Shown here piece by piece: positions 9,156 to 20,725 of a stretch of DNA of 64,000 bases. Each line of letters opens with the position of its first letter. Within the stretch, counting starts at the first letter, position 1. Both the position numbers and the translations under genes were made by a program. The stretch lies in assembly GCA_033239525.1 (NCBI GenBank), contig BSYO01000010.1:11621379-11685378 (forward strand), read 5' to 3'. The stretch comes from Nepenthes gracilis. Taxonomy: Eukaryota; Streptophyta; Magnoliopsida; Caryophyllales; Nepenthaceae. The notes below the pieces were generated by a model that searched no databases, was not told the origin of the DNA, and worked only from the letters and a program-made list of their open reading frames with translations.

Positions 9156-10319
9156 TATTAGCTATATTATGAGTTGACATATTTTGTAACTAAGTCTAAT
9201 TGGTAGTTGGTAAATTCTCAAATATTATGAAGTTTTGTATCAAATTTATATCTAATATTCACTAATGCGCATTCTTAGTATCCACACCCGCCCTAGATTT
9301 GACCCACGTACGAGCACTTTTTTCAATATATCCACGCTTGAAAGGAACCTCAGTAGTGCACGAGCTTCATTTTCAGAATGCCTATACTCAAGGTGCACCT
9401 AAAGTGCGCACTAGCACCTTTTTTAGATTGTTTGCATTTGAGGTGCGTCCGAGGCACACGAGTACCCTTTCTAGATTGTGCACGCTCAAAGTGTGCTCAA
9501 GGCATGTACGAGCATTGGGGCGCAAACCCATGCGATCCTTATGTAGGTTTTCTAAGCGCTCGACTGATACTCAGGCATTGGGGTGCAAACTCAATGTGGG
9601 CCTGACGAGTACTGGGGAACATATTTTCTAATTGTTGTATTTTTTGACCTAATTTCAAACCTCTTCTATATATATTTATCTTCCACTTGTTATGAAGAAA
9701 CTTTTGGCGATATATTGCTCACAGCGACTTAGCTAAAAATTCTCTTTTTAAAGCTCGTAAAAGGCTCCATTTTTTAAAAAAAAACTCTTTCTTGATCATT
9801 AAGCTTCATTCCTAAAATTTTCTCACTTAATATACTTTTTCATACACACATTTTTCTACCTATTGACTTTCATAAGAGAATAAGTGGCATGAAAATATTG
9901 ATTCGGTGGTGTGTAAAAATTCTACAACTCGTGAAATAAGATTGATAAGAAGATCGAAAGGTATTCGATTATATTGTCGAAGACAAATCCAAGGAATTCC
10001 TTAGTAACAGTTATAAGTCGGGGGAGTAAGTCAATTAAGTTAGTAAGTCTTTACCACTTAATCTGTAACTTGACTTTCTTAGTACATTATTTTTACTTGC
10101 CATAGAAGTTTGAAGGATTTTACTGGATAATTATAATTATTAAGGTTTTTTTTATCACCAAAAATTTTATCTGTGCTATTATTATTTATTGTGTTTACTA
10201 CTTATATCTATTTAAATTTGAATATATTTTACGTGTATTATATATTCGTATATATTTTTATTTTGTGACTTGAAAAGAGTCGAAACAAGTTGAAATTAAA
10301 GAATCCGTAATCTTTTTTA
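9156..10319 (+). repeat. Copia-type 5' LTR
   Basis: Similar along its length to 25985-27045 plus 30096-30348. It starts TATTAGCTATATTATG (the partner has TGTTAGGCATATTATG) and ends just before an initiator-Met-type primer site. The terminal TG and CA have become TA and TA, both single transitions. An internal GC-richer stretch (9290-9620) contains loosely repeated blocks around GAGCA and AAGGTGCG that are shared with the partner. Length 1164 bp. Confidence 0.8.
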
Positions 10320-10321
10320 TT

Positions 10322-10334
10322 TGATATCAGAGAC
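10322..10334 (+). promoter_or_regulatory. Primer-binding site of the copia-type element
   Basis: TGATATCAGAGAC differs by few bases from the initiator-methionine tRNA complement TGGTATCAGAGC used by most plant copia elements. It lies 2 bp inside the LTR, as expected. Confidence 0.8.
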
Positions 10335-10549
10335 TCATCCCAATCTTTAACCCTATTCTAGATTTATACTAGCCACTCTTTATTCGCTTCTTCCTACTTT
10401 GATAGGAGCAATAACACTTATTGAAAAGTATGCATGAGAGCTTTTCTCAAATCCATGGATGATGGGGTATAAGGCAACACGCAATCTGGGCAGACTCCAC
10501 CCAAGAGCGTAACGAGTGATGAACCAAAAGTTCCATCCTTGTGGATGAA

Positions 10550-11560
10550 GAAACAACTTGATACCTATAACTGAAATGGTAAAAGATTGCATACTATTTT
10601 TATGGCTGTATTTACTAAAAAGTTTAAATGTACTTTTATATGTGAGACATTTAAGGATCCATGGAATATTCCCAAAATTGCACATGAAAGAATGAAATTA
10701 GTAATGAACTCAAGATCGCAGATACTTACTATTAGATTTGAGAAAATTAGAATGACAGTTGATGAAATTTTTGACAAATTTTACTCAAAATGAAGTGATA
10801 TAGTAACCTCCATATTTTACTTAGGAGAAAGAATTCCTGATAATAGAATTTTTAAAAACTCCTGAGATTGATCCTTAAGTGATTTAGACCCAAAGTAACC
10901 TCCATATGTGTGAGATATCTAAGGATGCGTGAGATATTCTTAACATTGTACATTAAAGAACAAAATTAGTAAAGAACTCAAAATTACAAATGCTTACTAC
11001 TAGATTTGAGAAAATTAGAATGAAAATAGATAAAATCTTTGATGAATTTTATGCAAAATGAAGTGATATAGTAACCTCCATGTTTAACTTAGGAGAAAAA
11101 AATTCCTAATAATAGAATTTTTGAAAAGTTCTAATATCATTCTCTAAGCGATTTAGACCAAAAGTCACTCTAATCGAGGAGAGTAAGGATATTGATAATG
11201 TGAAGATTGAGGAACTTCTCTAATCACTATAAACATGTGAATATACTTTACCACAATCAAAGAATAATAAATTTATTACTTTAAAGTCTATAAAGGAAGT
11301 GATAGAAAATGACTCCAATAAAGAATTCCTTGGGATGAAGATTTTGCCCTTTTTATTAAGAACTTTAAAAAGGTTTTGAATAAGAATAAATTTCCATTGG
11401 AAAGGCAAAAGTAGATTTTAATATCTCCCAAAAGTAACAACAAGGATAGACATAAGAGTAAAGACGTAAAATTAAAAAAACTCTTAAGGAGTACAATGCC
11501 ATGAATGCCATGATTTTGAACATATTAAAATTGAATATCCAAATTATAAACATTAATAAG
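10550..11560 (+). pseudogene. Copia gag (UBN2 family) with internal duplication
   Basis: Plus-strand fragments read like UBN2-type copia gag: VCETFKDPWNIPKIAHERMK, ILTIRFEKIRMTVDEIFDKF, SDIVTSIFYLGERIPDNRI, then in other frames the SLQTYE-type linker and a zinc knuckle GVQCHECHDFEHIKIEYPNY at 11490-11550. In the knuckle the last Cys is Tyr. A 268-bp tandem duplication (10641/10909) repeats the ILTIRFEKIRM segment. Many stops and shifts are present. Gag forms the particle shell. The knuckle and linker resemble SIRE/Maximus-type copia. The pol genes that should follow are missing; other elements occupy the space. Confidence 0.8.
10641..11176. repeat. 268-bp tandem duplication inside copia gag
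   Basis: TGTGAGACAT at 10641 and TGTGAGATAT at 10909 open two diverged copies that continue through GAAAATTAGAATGA and TGAAGTGATATAGTAACCTC to the AGCGATTTAGACC-like end. Both copies carry independent substitutions, so the duplication is old. Confidence 0.8.
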
Positions 11561-14024
11561 GTATAAAGACCACAATTTCAAAAACCAGGAACATAATTCG
11601 GGATGATTTTTGTAATTTAGATTATAATGGAATTAATCCAAAATAGTCTTTGACAAATATACTAGCCCTCTATATCTTAGTTTTCTTGTATACTCAAGCC
11701 CGATTCCTTTAATTTAATTTTAGAACCTAAAAGCCAGGAATTAATTTGAGATACGTTAGGCAATCTGGATTTTGAGGTAAATAATCCCAGTTGATCATTG
11801 ACAAGTAGACTAACTTTTCATGTATTCGTTTTCCAAAACCCCGGCACCCGATCTTTTAAATTTTCCTTCAAACCCGAAAGCCAGGGATGCAAATCGGGAG
11901 ATGATAAGAAATTTGATTTGGAACAAAATTAATACTAGATGATCTTTAGTGTCCATACTAAGCTTCCATGTCCTAAATTTCCACAAACATATATCCGAAC
12001 ACCTTAAATTAAATCCTTCAAGGTAAGAGGCAAAATAAAAAAAATTTGACAACCAAGGGGGACTTGGACAAATTCGATTTGGCAGCTATTACCAACAGGA
12101 AATTAGGTGGATTTTTCACTCCATGTTGGACTATAGTAAGTATAAAATATAGTAAATTAAGGATACATTATATATTAGTAGGAAAAAATGGGGAAAAGAT
12201 GAAGGAAACCAAAAGGCAACAAGGGAAAGTTCAGCTGAATTATTTAATTCAGATATATATACATGGCACCCACAAACAATAGCAGCAAAGATGGACCTTG
12301 AATTATGAGGATAATATACTATATTTTCCTAACAACTAAATAAGCCTAAGATAATATATATACATACGCATAGGATAAGTATGGCAGCTGTTTTGCTGTA
12401 TTGCTGCTCCAACATACGGCTGCTGATGCAAAGGCCATGTAAGCAGCTTCATGAGCTGTTAATTCACCAACATGCACGGCCACATGGTACATAATAAGTA
12501 CCTACATTAGAGAAGGAATTAAGAGTAACACAGACAGCACACATTAGCTAAAAATTTGCCAATAGGTAAGCGACAAAAGGAAGGGTAAGTAGCTGCCAAA
12601 TCAAGTGGTGAGTCAGCAATTCATTAGCCACACGGCAGGGATTCAAGAAAGGGAAATTTGAGGTGGTAGTTGAGCTGATGACTCAGCCCCTCAATTCTGA
12701 AAATTATAAGTACGCGTGAGGAGAAAAAGGAGAGGCTAAATTGAGAGAAAAATTTAAGAGAAAGTAAGGGAAAAAGAAGAAGGAAATCGTGAACAGTAAG
12801 AAGGGAAGAGGAATTGCTGAAATTTGGCAAGTGTACTTCGACCCTTTCCTTGATTGTTGAGCAATTTTTGGCTACTTTCTCTTGAGTATTGTTGATCCAA
12901 TACTTGCTTATGTTTTCTTATTTATCATAAATTCATTAGGAGTTGGAAGAAAATAATTAAAAATGGGTGAACCGGCCCTGGACACATGATAATGCCCAAA
13001 ATCGGGTTTTGTTGAGGCAGTTCCTGATGTTTACTTTACATCGACCATTAAATAGCCGAATTAGCTAACGACCAAAACTGGTCAAATGATCCTTATTTAA
13101 TGAAGTAAAATTGAAAAAAAAAATAAGCCTCTGAAGGGTTCAAGAAAGGATTCAAAATTGGACCCAACTCAGCCGCAGAATCAGCTTACTGGTTCTACTG
13201 ATGCTGAAATTTCAGTTTCTGAAATTTAGCCAAACACGCCACAAAAGGATTGATCTGGAGTCCAACCCAACTAGATTTGCTAGTATTATGTGTGGAATAT
13301 CACCATGTGAACCGGTGGCCCAAGAAAATTTGGGTTGGATACTGAACCGGACTCATTAATAACAAGGGTCTTGCTAAACTATTTCTTTGAGCAGTTGGGA
13401 AAATAATTTTAAATAAAATACAATCCGAACCCAAAATGGGGCAAATCAGTGCCAAAAGTTAGCTAAGGCCTTGGTGGTGATATTCAAGTATCGCCTTGTA
13501 AAAATCGGATCCAAATTAAATATGATTTGGACCCTCAAAGTTGGAACAAAATCAATCTGCATCAGCTGATTCTAATTGGTTGTCTAGCTTACACAACCTA
13601 ATTGGTGTCCGAATCACGATCTAACTAGTATTTTTTTATTTTAGAAAGAATATTAGTGTTAAGTCCTTGACAAGGGTCTACTTGCGGTAGTGGTCGACCG
13701 TGAGATCGAGAGGAAGAAGTTGTTTGGAAGCACTTTAAGGTTTGAATTTGATCGACGCCGAGTTAGTGTTTGAGTACATCAACATTGATTCGAGGCCTAA
13801 GTAGTCAATTTTAGTTTGAAGTTTAAGTTTGATCAGCTCTGAGTTGAGGTCCTCAGGCTAGTAATTTGCTAAGAATGGATACTTGGATATAATGATTAAA
13901 TGTGATGGATAAGGTGGAATCGATGGCTTGAGGTTAGTATAACTTAGAGTCAATTCTGGTGTAACGACTCCAAGAATGCCGATTTATAGTCGATTTGATA
14001 ATGATTAAGTGCCTAGAATTTTGG
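11561..14024 (+). repeat. Unresolved LTR-like retroelement sequence
   Basis: At 11561 copia gag is cut by TATAAAGACC, which looks like a decayed TGTAACGACC-type LTR start. Further in are a TATA-like ATTATAAG (12705), a purine-rich leader (12719-12785), GGCAAGTGTACTTCG (12826), and then AT-rich sequence with TGTAACGACTCC at 13957. The order (TATA, GA-rich leader, GGCAAGTG) matches other LTRs in the window, but the sequence itself does not match LTR C, so this is probably a separate LTR. The end is not defined, and no coding segment is recognised. Confidence 0.45.
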
Positions 14025-14796
14025 TGTGACGACCCGAACCCAAAATATCAAATATAGCTCGGACTACTCACGTGGAAACATCAAAACTTAAAATCATTCA
14101 TAATATTCCATAATAACAACACAATTAAATTAAACTACTATCAAATTCATCAATACATTATATAATCATCCCAAAATAACAACTACTAAGAATCACAGGT
14201 CGCAACCCGAATGAAAATTACTCAATTTCTGTTAATAACATATCTAGTTTATCTCCCACTGATAAATAATATCTAATCTCCACAAATCATTTTACCTGAA
14301 AGTCCTGCAGTAAAAGTAGGATCCAACGGTCTGTACTATACAATCAGCTCAATCTGGAGCCAAGAAAACACAATGGTGAGCCAAAGCCCAGCAAGTGAAA
14401 ATAATCAAAAGCGCTAATGATAATAACAATCTCGAATATCAAACTTTCAAGATCTCAGCATAAATCTAACCATCTACTATATTCGAGAAGAATTACAACA
14501 TGTCGTAAATACGACTCTAAGAAAAATAGGTCACACTTGACCCACATATTTCAAATATAATAAGAGTACCAATAAACTAGCGGAAACCCCCAGAATCCAA
14601 CATCAGAAATATGCATAGATTCCCTAGTCCGAATATCAGCGTGAACGACCTGAACATCAACATCGATAAATAATATGGATTCCACCGAATCCGGATATCG
14701 TAAAAATCTGACCCATGGATTCTTCTGAATATAACTCGTGGATTCAACCGAATCCCAACTCATGAGATATCAACAATGAAGAAATATCACAATTAA

Positions 14797-15385
14797 TCTT
14801 CTTGGATCTTATTCTACTATAGTGAACCAAAGATCGTATATTTACGCCCTCAATGATTGGGTAAGTGTAACGATATTATCCATGGTATCTAACTATCCAT
14901 ACAGTCCTCCCAGAGACGGCACCAGTAGCATATTGATACCACCTCCGATATCCCTCGCTAATGATATCTCAAATATCATATCCTACAATGATCACTAGGT
15001 TATAAACATCCCTCTCAACTTACTGTACGAGATAATAAGAATTTGATTATTAGCTCAAATTGAGGTCACCACCGTATAAGATAATAAGAATTTCCTTGGA
15101 CCTTATTCTGCCACCGTGAACCAAAGGCCAAGAATTTACACTCCCAACGGCTGGGTAAGTGTAACGAGGTTATTCATGGTATCTAACTACCCCTACACTC
15201 CTCCAAGAGGTTGTACCTGTAGCATGTCGATACCATATGTGATACCCCTTGCCAAATAATATCCCTAATATCATCTCTTACGATGGTCACATGGCTATAA
15301 GTATCCCTCCACAATAAATATACCTCATTATTACCATGATACGAAAATCAGTTTTGAATAAGTGTAGACCACGCTAAGGTGTTGT
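14797..15385. repeat. Imperfect 294-bp tandem duplication within solo LTR D
   Basis: CTTGGATCTTATTCT with GTGAACCAAAG (from 14801) recurs as CTTGGACCTTATTCT with GTGAACCAAAG (from about 15094). The copies share GGGTAAGTGTAACGA, CATGGTATCTAACTA and GATATC-containing stretches. They are well diverged. Confidence 0.75.
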
Positions 15386-17024
15386 AGCCTCCCATTCGAC
15401 CATATACCTTAGTATTTTCATACGCTTTTCTTAACATTAACCGTAGAAAGCCAAACATCCAAATACTCACACAATCGAACATAATGCAAAAGAGACTTTG
15501 CAAGTACAATGATAGATATGTCGTTTAGTGTTGACAATGACCGTACTCATATGATTAAATCCAACACAAAGGAATTAATCATGGAACGATGAAAGGATAG
15601 ACGAGAACCAGGAATAACATATTTAGACCAATTTAAACATTTATCTAGTCCTCCATTCTTTTTCGCTATACAAATCCTATAACTCAAACCATATATTACT
15701 CATCACCTGCAGACAATTCTATTATTACCAAATCTAATTCATTCATCCCAAATTCATCTAATAATTTCCAACGAAACTATATAATAACCTTAACCACGCT
15801 TTATATTCTAAAATATGCACACACATATTTACCATCATATACAATGCCCATATGCCCACAGATAGACGACGACAGCACCCATACACCCTGTACACACGTA
15901 CACTCATACAATATGTAGACATATATTTATCTACATATCCACACAATCATACGGCTATTCATACCCACGCTTCCACATAATCCTTTTCTATAACCGTTTC
16001 CCAAAACAAAGCAAAACCCTTTGTCCATATATATATATAAACACACACACATTCACCCTCACGCCCACAGCCGTTCTCTTTCTCTCTAACCCACTCACGC
16101 ACAGTAGCAGCACGTAGCCATACACACCACAGCAGCACACAACCGCACACCGTATACACACACCCACGCCACAATACATATACACATAACGCCATATATA
16201 CGCTGTATACGTCCTACCCACTGCTTGTTTCTCTCCATTTTTGAACCCCAGAGTTGGATTCAGAATGCGAAACAGAGCCAATTCCAAACAGAATTTCATG
16301 CTCTATTTTTCCCAATTTTTTCTTATACATGAATCAAAGAAGCCGAGGAGTATGCCATCCCAATTTTCATCTTCTAACAATTAGAAAAGGACATCTTTAG
16401 CATAAACCTACTATTATTACACCTCAATCTCACAATTTCTCACCACTCAAGCCGTAGGCTTTGTTTTTACCTAACTTTTTAATTTTTCAACTGTTTCCAC
16501 ACAATCTCCATAATATACCTAATTTCAATTAGCATCATGAAAATTGAAGAAAGGAAGAAACGAATTTATCACCAAGATGAGAAATGACAATAAAAATGAG
16601 AAATCTCTTGCCTGATTACTGCAAACCCAGCTACGGTTATTAGCGGCTTTGGCTTCGGCTTCGACTTCGACACCAACTATAGTGGCAGCCTTGAACAGTC
16701 ACGGTGATAGCAACCAGAATTGACAATGGCAATGGCAGCAAGGTCGACAATGGCAGTGGCGGCTTGGCTCTGCTTCGACTCCCTTTCTCTTTTCCCTCTT
16801 CCTTCACCTTTCTCTCTTTAAATAATGAAAGGCTAATGCATTCTAGAGTCTCACTGATTTTTCAGTTGGGCGTCGATTACTTTCCTTCATCCTCGCCACA
16901 ACCTTTGTGTGCGCTGTTTTCCCCTTTTTCTCCTCTCCTCTCGTCCTCCTTCCTCTTTTCTTTCTTTCCTCTTTTTCCCTCTTTCCTTTCCTTCTTCTTT
17001 GTTCTTCTGTTTCCCTTTTTCCTT

Positions 17025-17330
17025 CCTTATTATTATTATTATTATTATTCTATTTACCTTTATTATTATAATTATTATTTTATTTATTATTCATTATTAT
17101 TATATTTATAATTACTTATATGATTTATTATAACATTAATATTATTTATTATTAATTCATTACTAATATTTATTTATGATATTACTTACTATTACATTCA
17201 ATAATATACAGCTACTACTAATAATATTATTTATTATCAATTATTAAATAATATTTATTATTATCAATATTTTATAACTATTACTAATAATATTTATTAT
17301 TCACTAAATACTATTAATTATTATTAACTT
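17025..17330. repeat. AT-rich trinucleotide tract (TTA/AAT)
   Basis: About 300 bp dominated by TTATTATTATT and AATAATATTTATTATT, with no coding content. It is part of solo LTR D (its 5' portion on the minus strand). Confidence 0.8.
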
Positions 17331-17375
17331 GATAAGCAAATAACCCGAGTTGAATCACCGGGGTGTTACATTTGG

Positions 17376-20300
17376 GTAGTTTGGATCCTATAGAGGTTGA
17401 GGTATGAACCTTGAGGATTGAGATGGTGTCTGTGGTGATCTAATGTTCAGAAGAAGATAAGGTGATGTTACCCCATATGAGTTTGAAGGTGAAATTGGCC
17501 TTGGGCAGTTGACGTGAAAGGAGTCATGGGTCTCAAGGATAAGAGATACCATAAGATATGTTGTGGATACTCTATGAATAAATATTTTATTTCGATGGAA
17601 TTTTTTTGGGGGCATGTCTCAATTGTGGATAGTTCAACCGCATGATTAGGGATTGTCCATATTCTATGGGTCAGTCGGAGAAGTGGTCTAGTGCATTAGA
17701 TCAAGCTTCCGAGGTGATGGAACTAGCATTGAGGTGTCGTCTATCATGGTGGAAGGAATGATTTCTAAATCTAGATATTTTTAGTAAATGTATTGTTTTG
17801 AAATTTTGAATCTATATATATTATTTGTATTTTGTAAGTTTATTCATTTATTAGAGGATCTAGGCTTGGTACTAGTTGTATCGGTGTCTACAACACTTTC
17901 TTGTGTTTGTAGGTATGATTTGGTTAGGTTGATTGGAATTGCTTTGTGGTATTGAGCCTTGATCTGATTTCAATGGTGTTTTGGTTGATAAGTCATCGTA
18001 CTTGTATGGATTGTGCTGATAAAAATATTATGCTATGCAATCTAATTGTGAAATTTTGACTATGAGATAGAGTTGATTGAGTTATCAAGAAATAAGTATC
18101 GTTGTACCTATAAGTCATCTAAAAAGGGTATTGTTTAATTTATTTCGTGAGATGAGACCACAACTTGGAGTCATCTTGTGGTCACTAAGAAGTTTTGGCT
18201 ATGTAAGCAATTGATGATGCTTCTTAGAGGAGAAGATGTGCCTGATTTGTCTCTGATCAATAATTCAAGGCTGTGCCAGAGATGGTACCAATATTCTTAA
18301 GGATTCTGAATAGAATTAGGGAAGCATTGATTAGGCGTCGCTTGGTAATGCTTAGGACATCTTAGGTGTGTAAGATGAATCGTGAAGGTTACTTGTGGAT
18401 TTTTGAATTTGGGTGTTCAAAAGATTAATAGTTTGATAAGCAAGCACTATGAATGAATAGATGAATCGTTTGACCTTTTTCCAAGGTGCAGAGCCTTCAA
18501 AGGCGGATCAGTAATCGGAATGTTATCGATTGGAGATGAATAGGAGTTGTGCTAGTAGCAGTATTTAGGAGTTAAGGCACGGTCATTACAAGTCAGGGTA
18601 ATACCGTATGGGTTTGTAGATTCATTGGCATATCTGTGTATTTTATGGGTTGAATCTTTTAGCTATGTTCAAGCCATAGGTTTTGCTTGAGCCATGGGTT
18701 TGTTGATGAATTTGAGGAATCATAGGAAGTGTGAACTATGTTTGAGAACTGTGTCATGATTTAGAAAGGCCATTAGCCGTGTGTTTGTTTGAGGCTAGAG
18801 TGTGAGGCTCGGTAAGGGAAGATGTTATTTTGGGCATGCGGAATTCTTCAGTAGCATGAATGTGGTCCTGTAGATATTTAAGAAATGACTAATCTAGGAA
18901 AGACTGATCGATGTCACATGGGTACGTAGTTTCCTTCATCATAGCTTAATACGATAAGATATCCACTAAGTACCTTCGAGGATTTACAATATTCGCAGAG
19001 CACATGACTGAGAAGCGATTGGTACCCATCAAAGTAGGATGTGTGGGGATAACCATCTAGGATTGAATGGTAGATTGTCGACCATATCGTTTGGGTTGAT
19101 ACTTAATGGATCAAGTATGTAGCGGTAGAATGTAGTACTTTTGAGGAAGGTATAAGATTATGTCTTTTCTGTATCATTTGTGGGTTTTTACCCCTTTTGA
19201 TAAGTGGGGAAAAGCCCATGATCAAGTTTGGAGTTTGCAATTGGGGTTGTTGCTTTGAGGGTTTATAGGTTTTGCTTAAAGATATGGTTATTATCTAGAT
19301 GATCCTAAAGGACTGAGAGGTTATCTCGTGGGAAGAGATGGCCATGCGGCAAGTGTAGATGGGTGAAATTTGCTTAAGGACCATAGTGGTGAGTTTCAGT
19401 GTCAGCTAGGAAAAGATGATCAAGTAATGACGTAAGTTAGTGAGGTTGTTGAAGGATTGTACTTACACAATGTTTCATAAGCCAAGAAGAATATTATTGC
19501 TGATGTTTTGGGCAATGAGTTACTATTGATAGATGTTTCATATTTGAGGAAATTATTAAAACTCTAGGAAGTGAATCGTGGGCTAATCTTAATGTACGAA
19601 TAAGTGAGACATTTTACTCTTGGGGAAAAGATTTATATTTTGAATATCAAGGTTACAAATCTTAGTGTCCTTCAAGAAATGTGTATATTTTTGTTGATAA
19701 TTGGATGTTGAAATTCTTTAGACTGAGTATTGTCTTAGTGCATCATAGGAGTTATTGTTGAGTGAATATTGAATAGCTCCTAATATCTAAGTGAAGGGGG
19801 TGCTTTGCCTTGGATTTTAGGAATGAGAGTTGCCTTCTAAGTAGTGAGGTCATAGAGTTATGAGATAAGAAGCCCTCACCGTTTTAGTTTTGGGGTTGTT
19901 AGAGCAGCAAGAATTAGGGATACTATTTGGTTAATTATGGAATTGGTAGATTAGGATAGCCATTCATCATGATTTGGATGATATGTTTGGATAAAATAAG
20001 TTTGCTCGTCGGTATGCCGATGGGACGATAAATTACTAAGTATTCGAGTTTTGAGGTTTTGGTGATAACTTGTGTTAGTACCGAAATTTTTAGATGACTA
20101 CTTCAATTGTGTTCTCTAGGTTGATTGTAATCTGATGATTTTGGGTTTTGCCTTAGTTATATCAGTATCATGGGGATTTTTCTTAGATTTCTAGCTACTG
20201 GATAATTTGGGTATTCGATATGAATCAATAGATTTGTGCTGTAAAAGAATTCTTAATACCCTAATGTGGGCTCCTAGCCCAGAAATTTCAGAATGGAATT

Positions 20301-20711
20301 GAGGTCCTATGTGGATGATCATTCTCGAGGCCTAGGGGGTATCGAGGTGAGAGCCTATTGGATCGTTTGAGGTTTTATATTAAGTCTGAGAGGTAGTTAA
20401 TAATTAGGCTTATCTTTAAAATTGGGTGGATTATCGTAATGTCTCCCATGTACCGATAATTGAGGAATGGGTTTATGATTAGGTTGTAACCATTGTGGGA
20501 GATTAGGAATTTGTCTCATGGTAAGGTTTCAATCTCAATTTTAGATAAAAGTATTAGATATTGAGAATCAGGATGATTCAAATGATTAAAGTTCTTTAGG
20601 AAAGACCATCACATCAAGTATGTAATTTGGGAACGCAGAGGTGAAATCTGGAAGGACTTCCCCTATTATTAAGTTTTTAGATTCGTTAAATTTTGAGAAC
20701 GAAAATTCTAT
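17376..20711 (+). pseudogene. Ty3 chromovirus gag-pol remnant (element C)
   Basis: This is highly decayed plus-strand coding DNA. Recognisable points are a gag zinc knuckle (17615-17665: CLNCG, a stop, then NRMIRDCPY), an RNase H tail KKNIIADVLGNE at about 19483, and a chromodomain-like C-terminus (VIWERRGEIWKDFPYY at about 20620-20670, preceded by MIKVL at about 20563). The PPT and a 3' LTR follow immediately. Together these indicate a Tekay/Del-type chromovirus. The chromodomain-like tail of that group is thought to steer integration to marked heterochromatin. RT and integrase motifs between 17700 and 19480 are too eroded for me to place. Confidence 0.6.
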
Positions 20712-20724
20712 AAGTGGGAGAGAA
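20712..20724 (+). promoter_or_regulatory. Polypurine tract of element C
   Basis: AAGTGGGAGAGAA directly precedes the LTR and follows ACGAAAATTCTAT, the usual context of plant Ty3 polypurine tracts. It primes plus-strand synthesis. Confidence 0.75.
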
Positions 20725-20725
20725 T

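Larger units (their letters stand above)
14025..17370 (-). mobile_element. Solo LTR, family D, inserted with TTTGG duplication
   Basis: On the plus strand it runs from TGTGACGACCCGAACC to CGGGGTGTTACA, so read on the minus strand it starts TGTAACACC and ends GTCGTCACA. The flanks are TTTGG (14020-14024) and TTTGG (17371-17375), a perfect 5-bp target duplication. No internal region follows, so recombination between two LTRs is the likely origin. At 3346 bp it is long. Inside are an approximately 294-bp duplication, a minus-strand TATA run with a (GT)n tract (about 16025-16050) and a TTA/AAT-rich tract (17025-17330). Confidence 0.9.

Noticed and set aside
15959..16299. Cys/Val-rich minus-strand frames resembling membrane proteins
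   Set aside because: Low-complexity translation of the (GT)n and TATA-rich part of solo LTR D.
16704..17133. Plus-strand Leu/Phe/Tyr-rich frames
   Set aside because: Translation of pyrimidine-rich and TTA-repeat DNA in LTR D.
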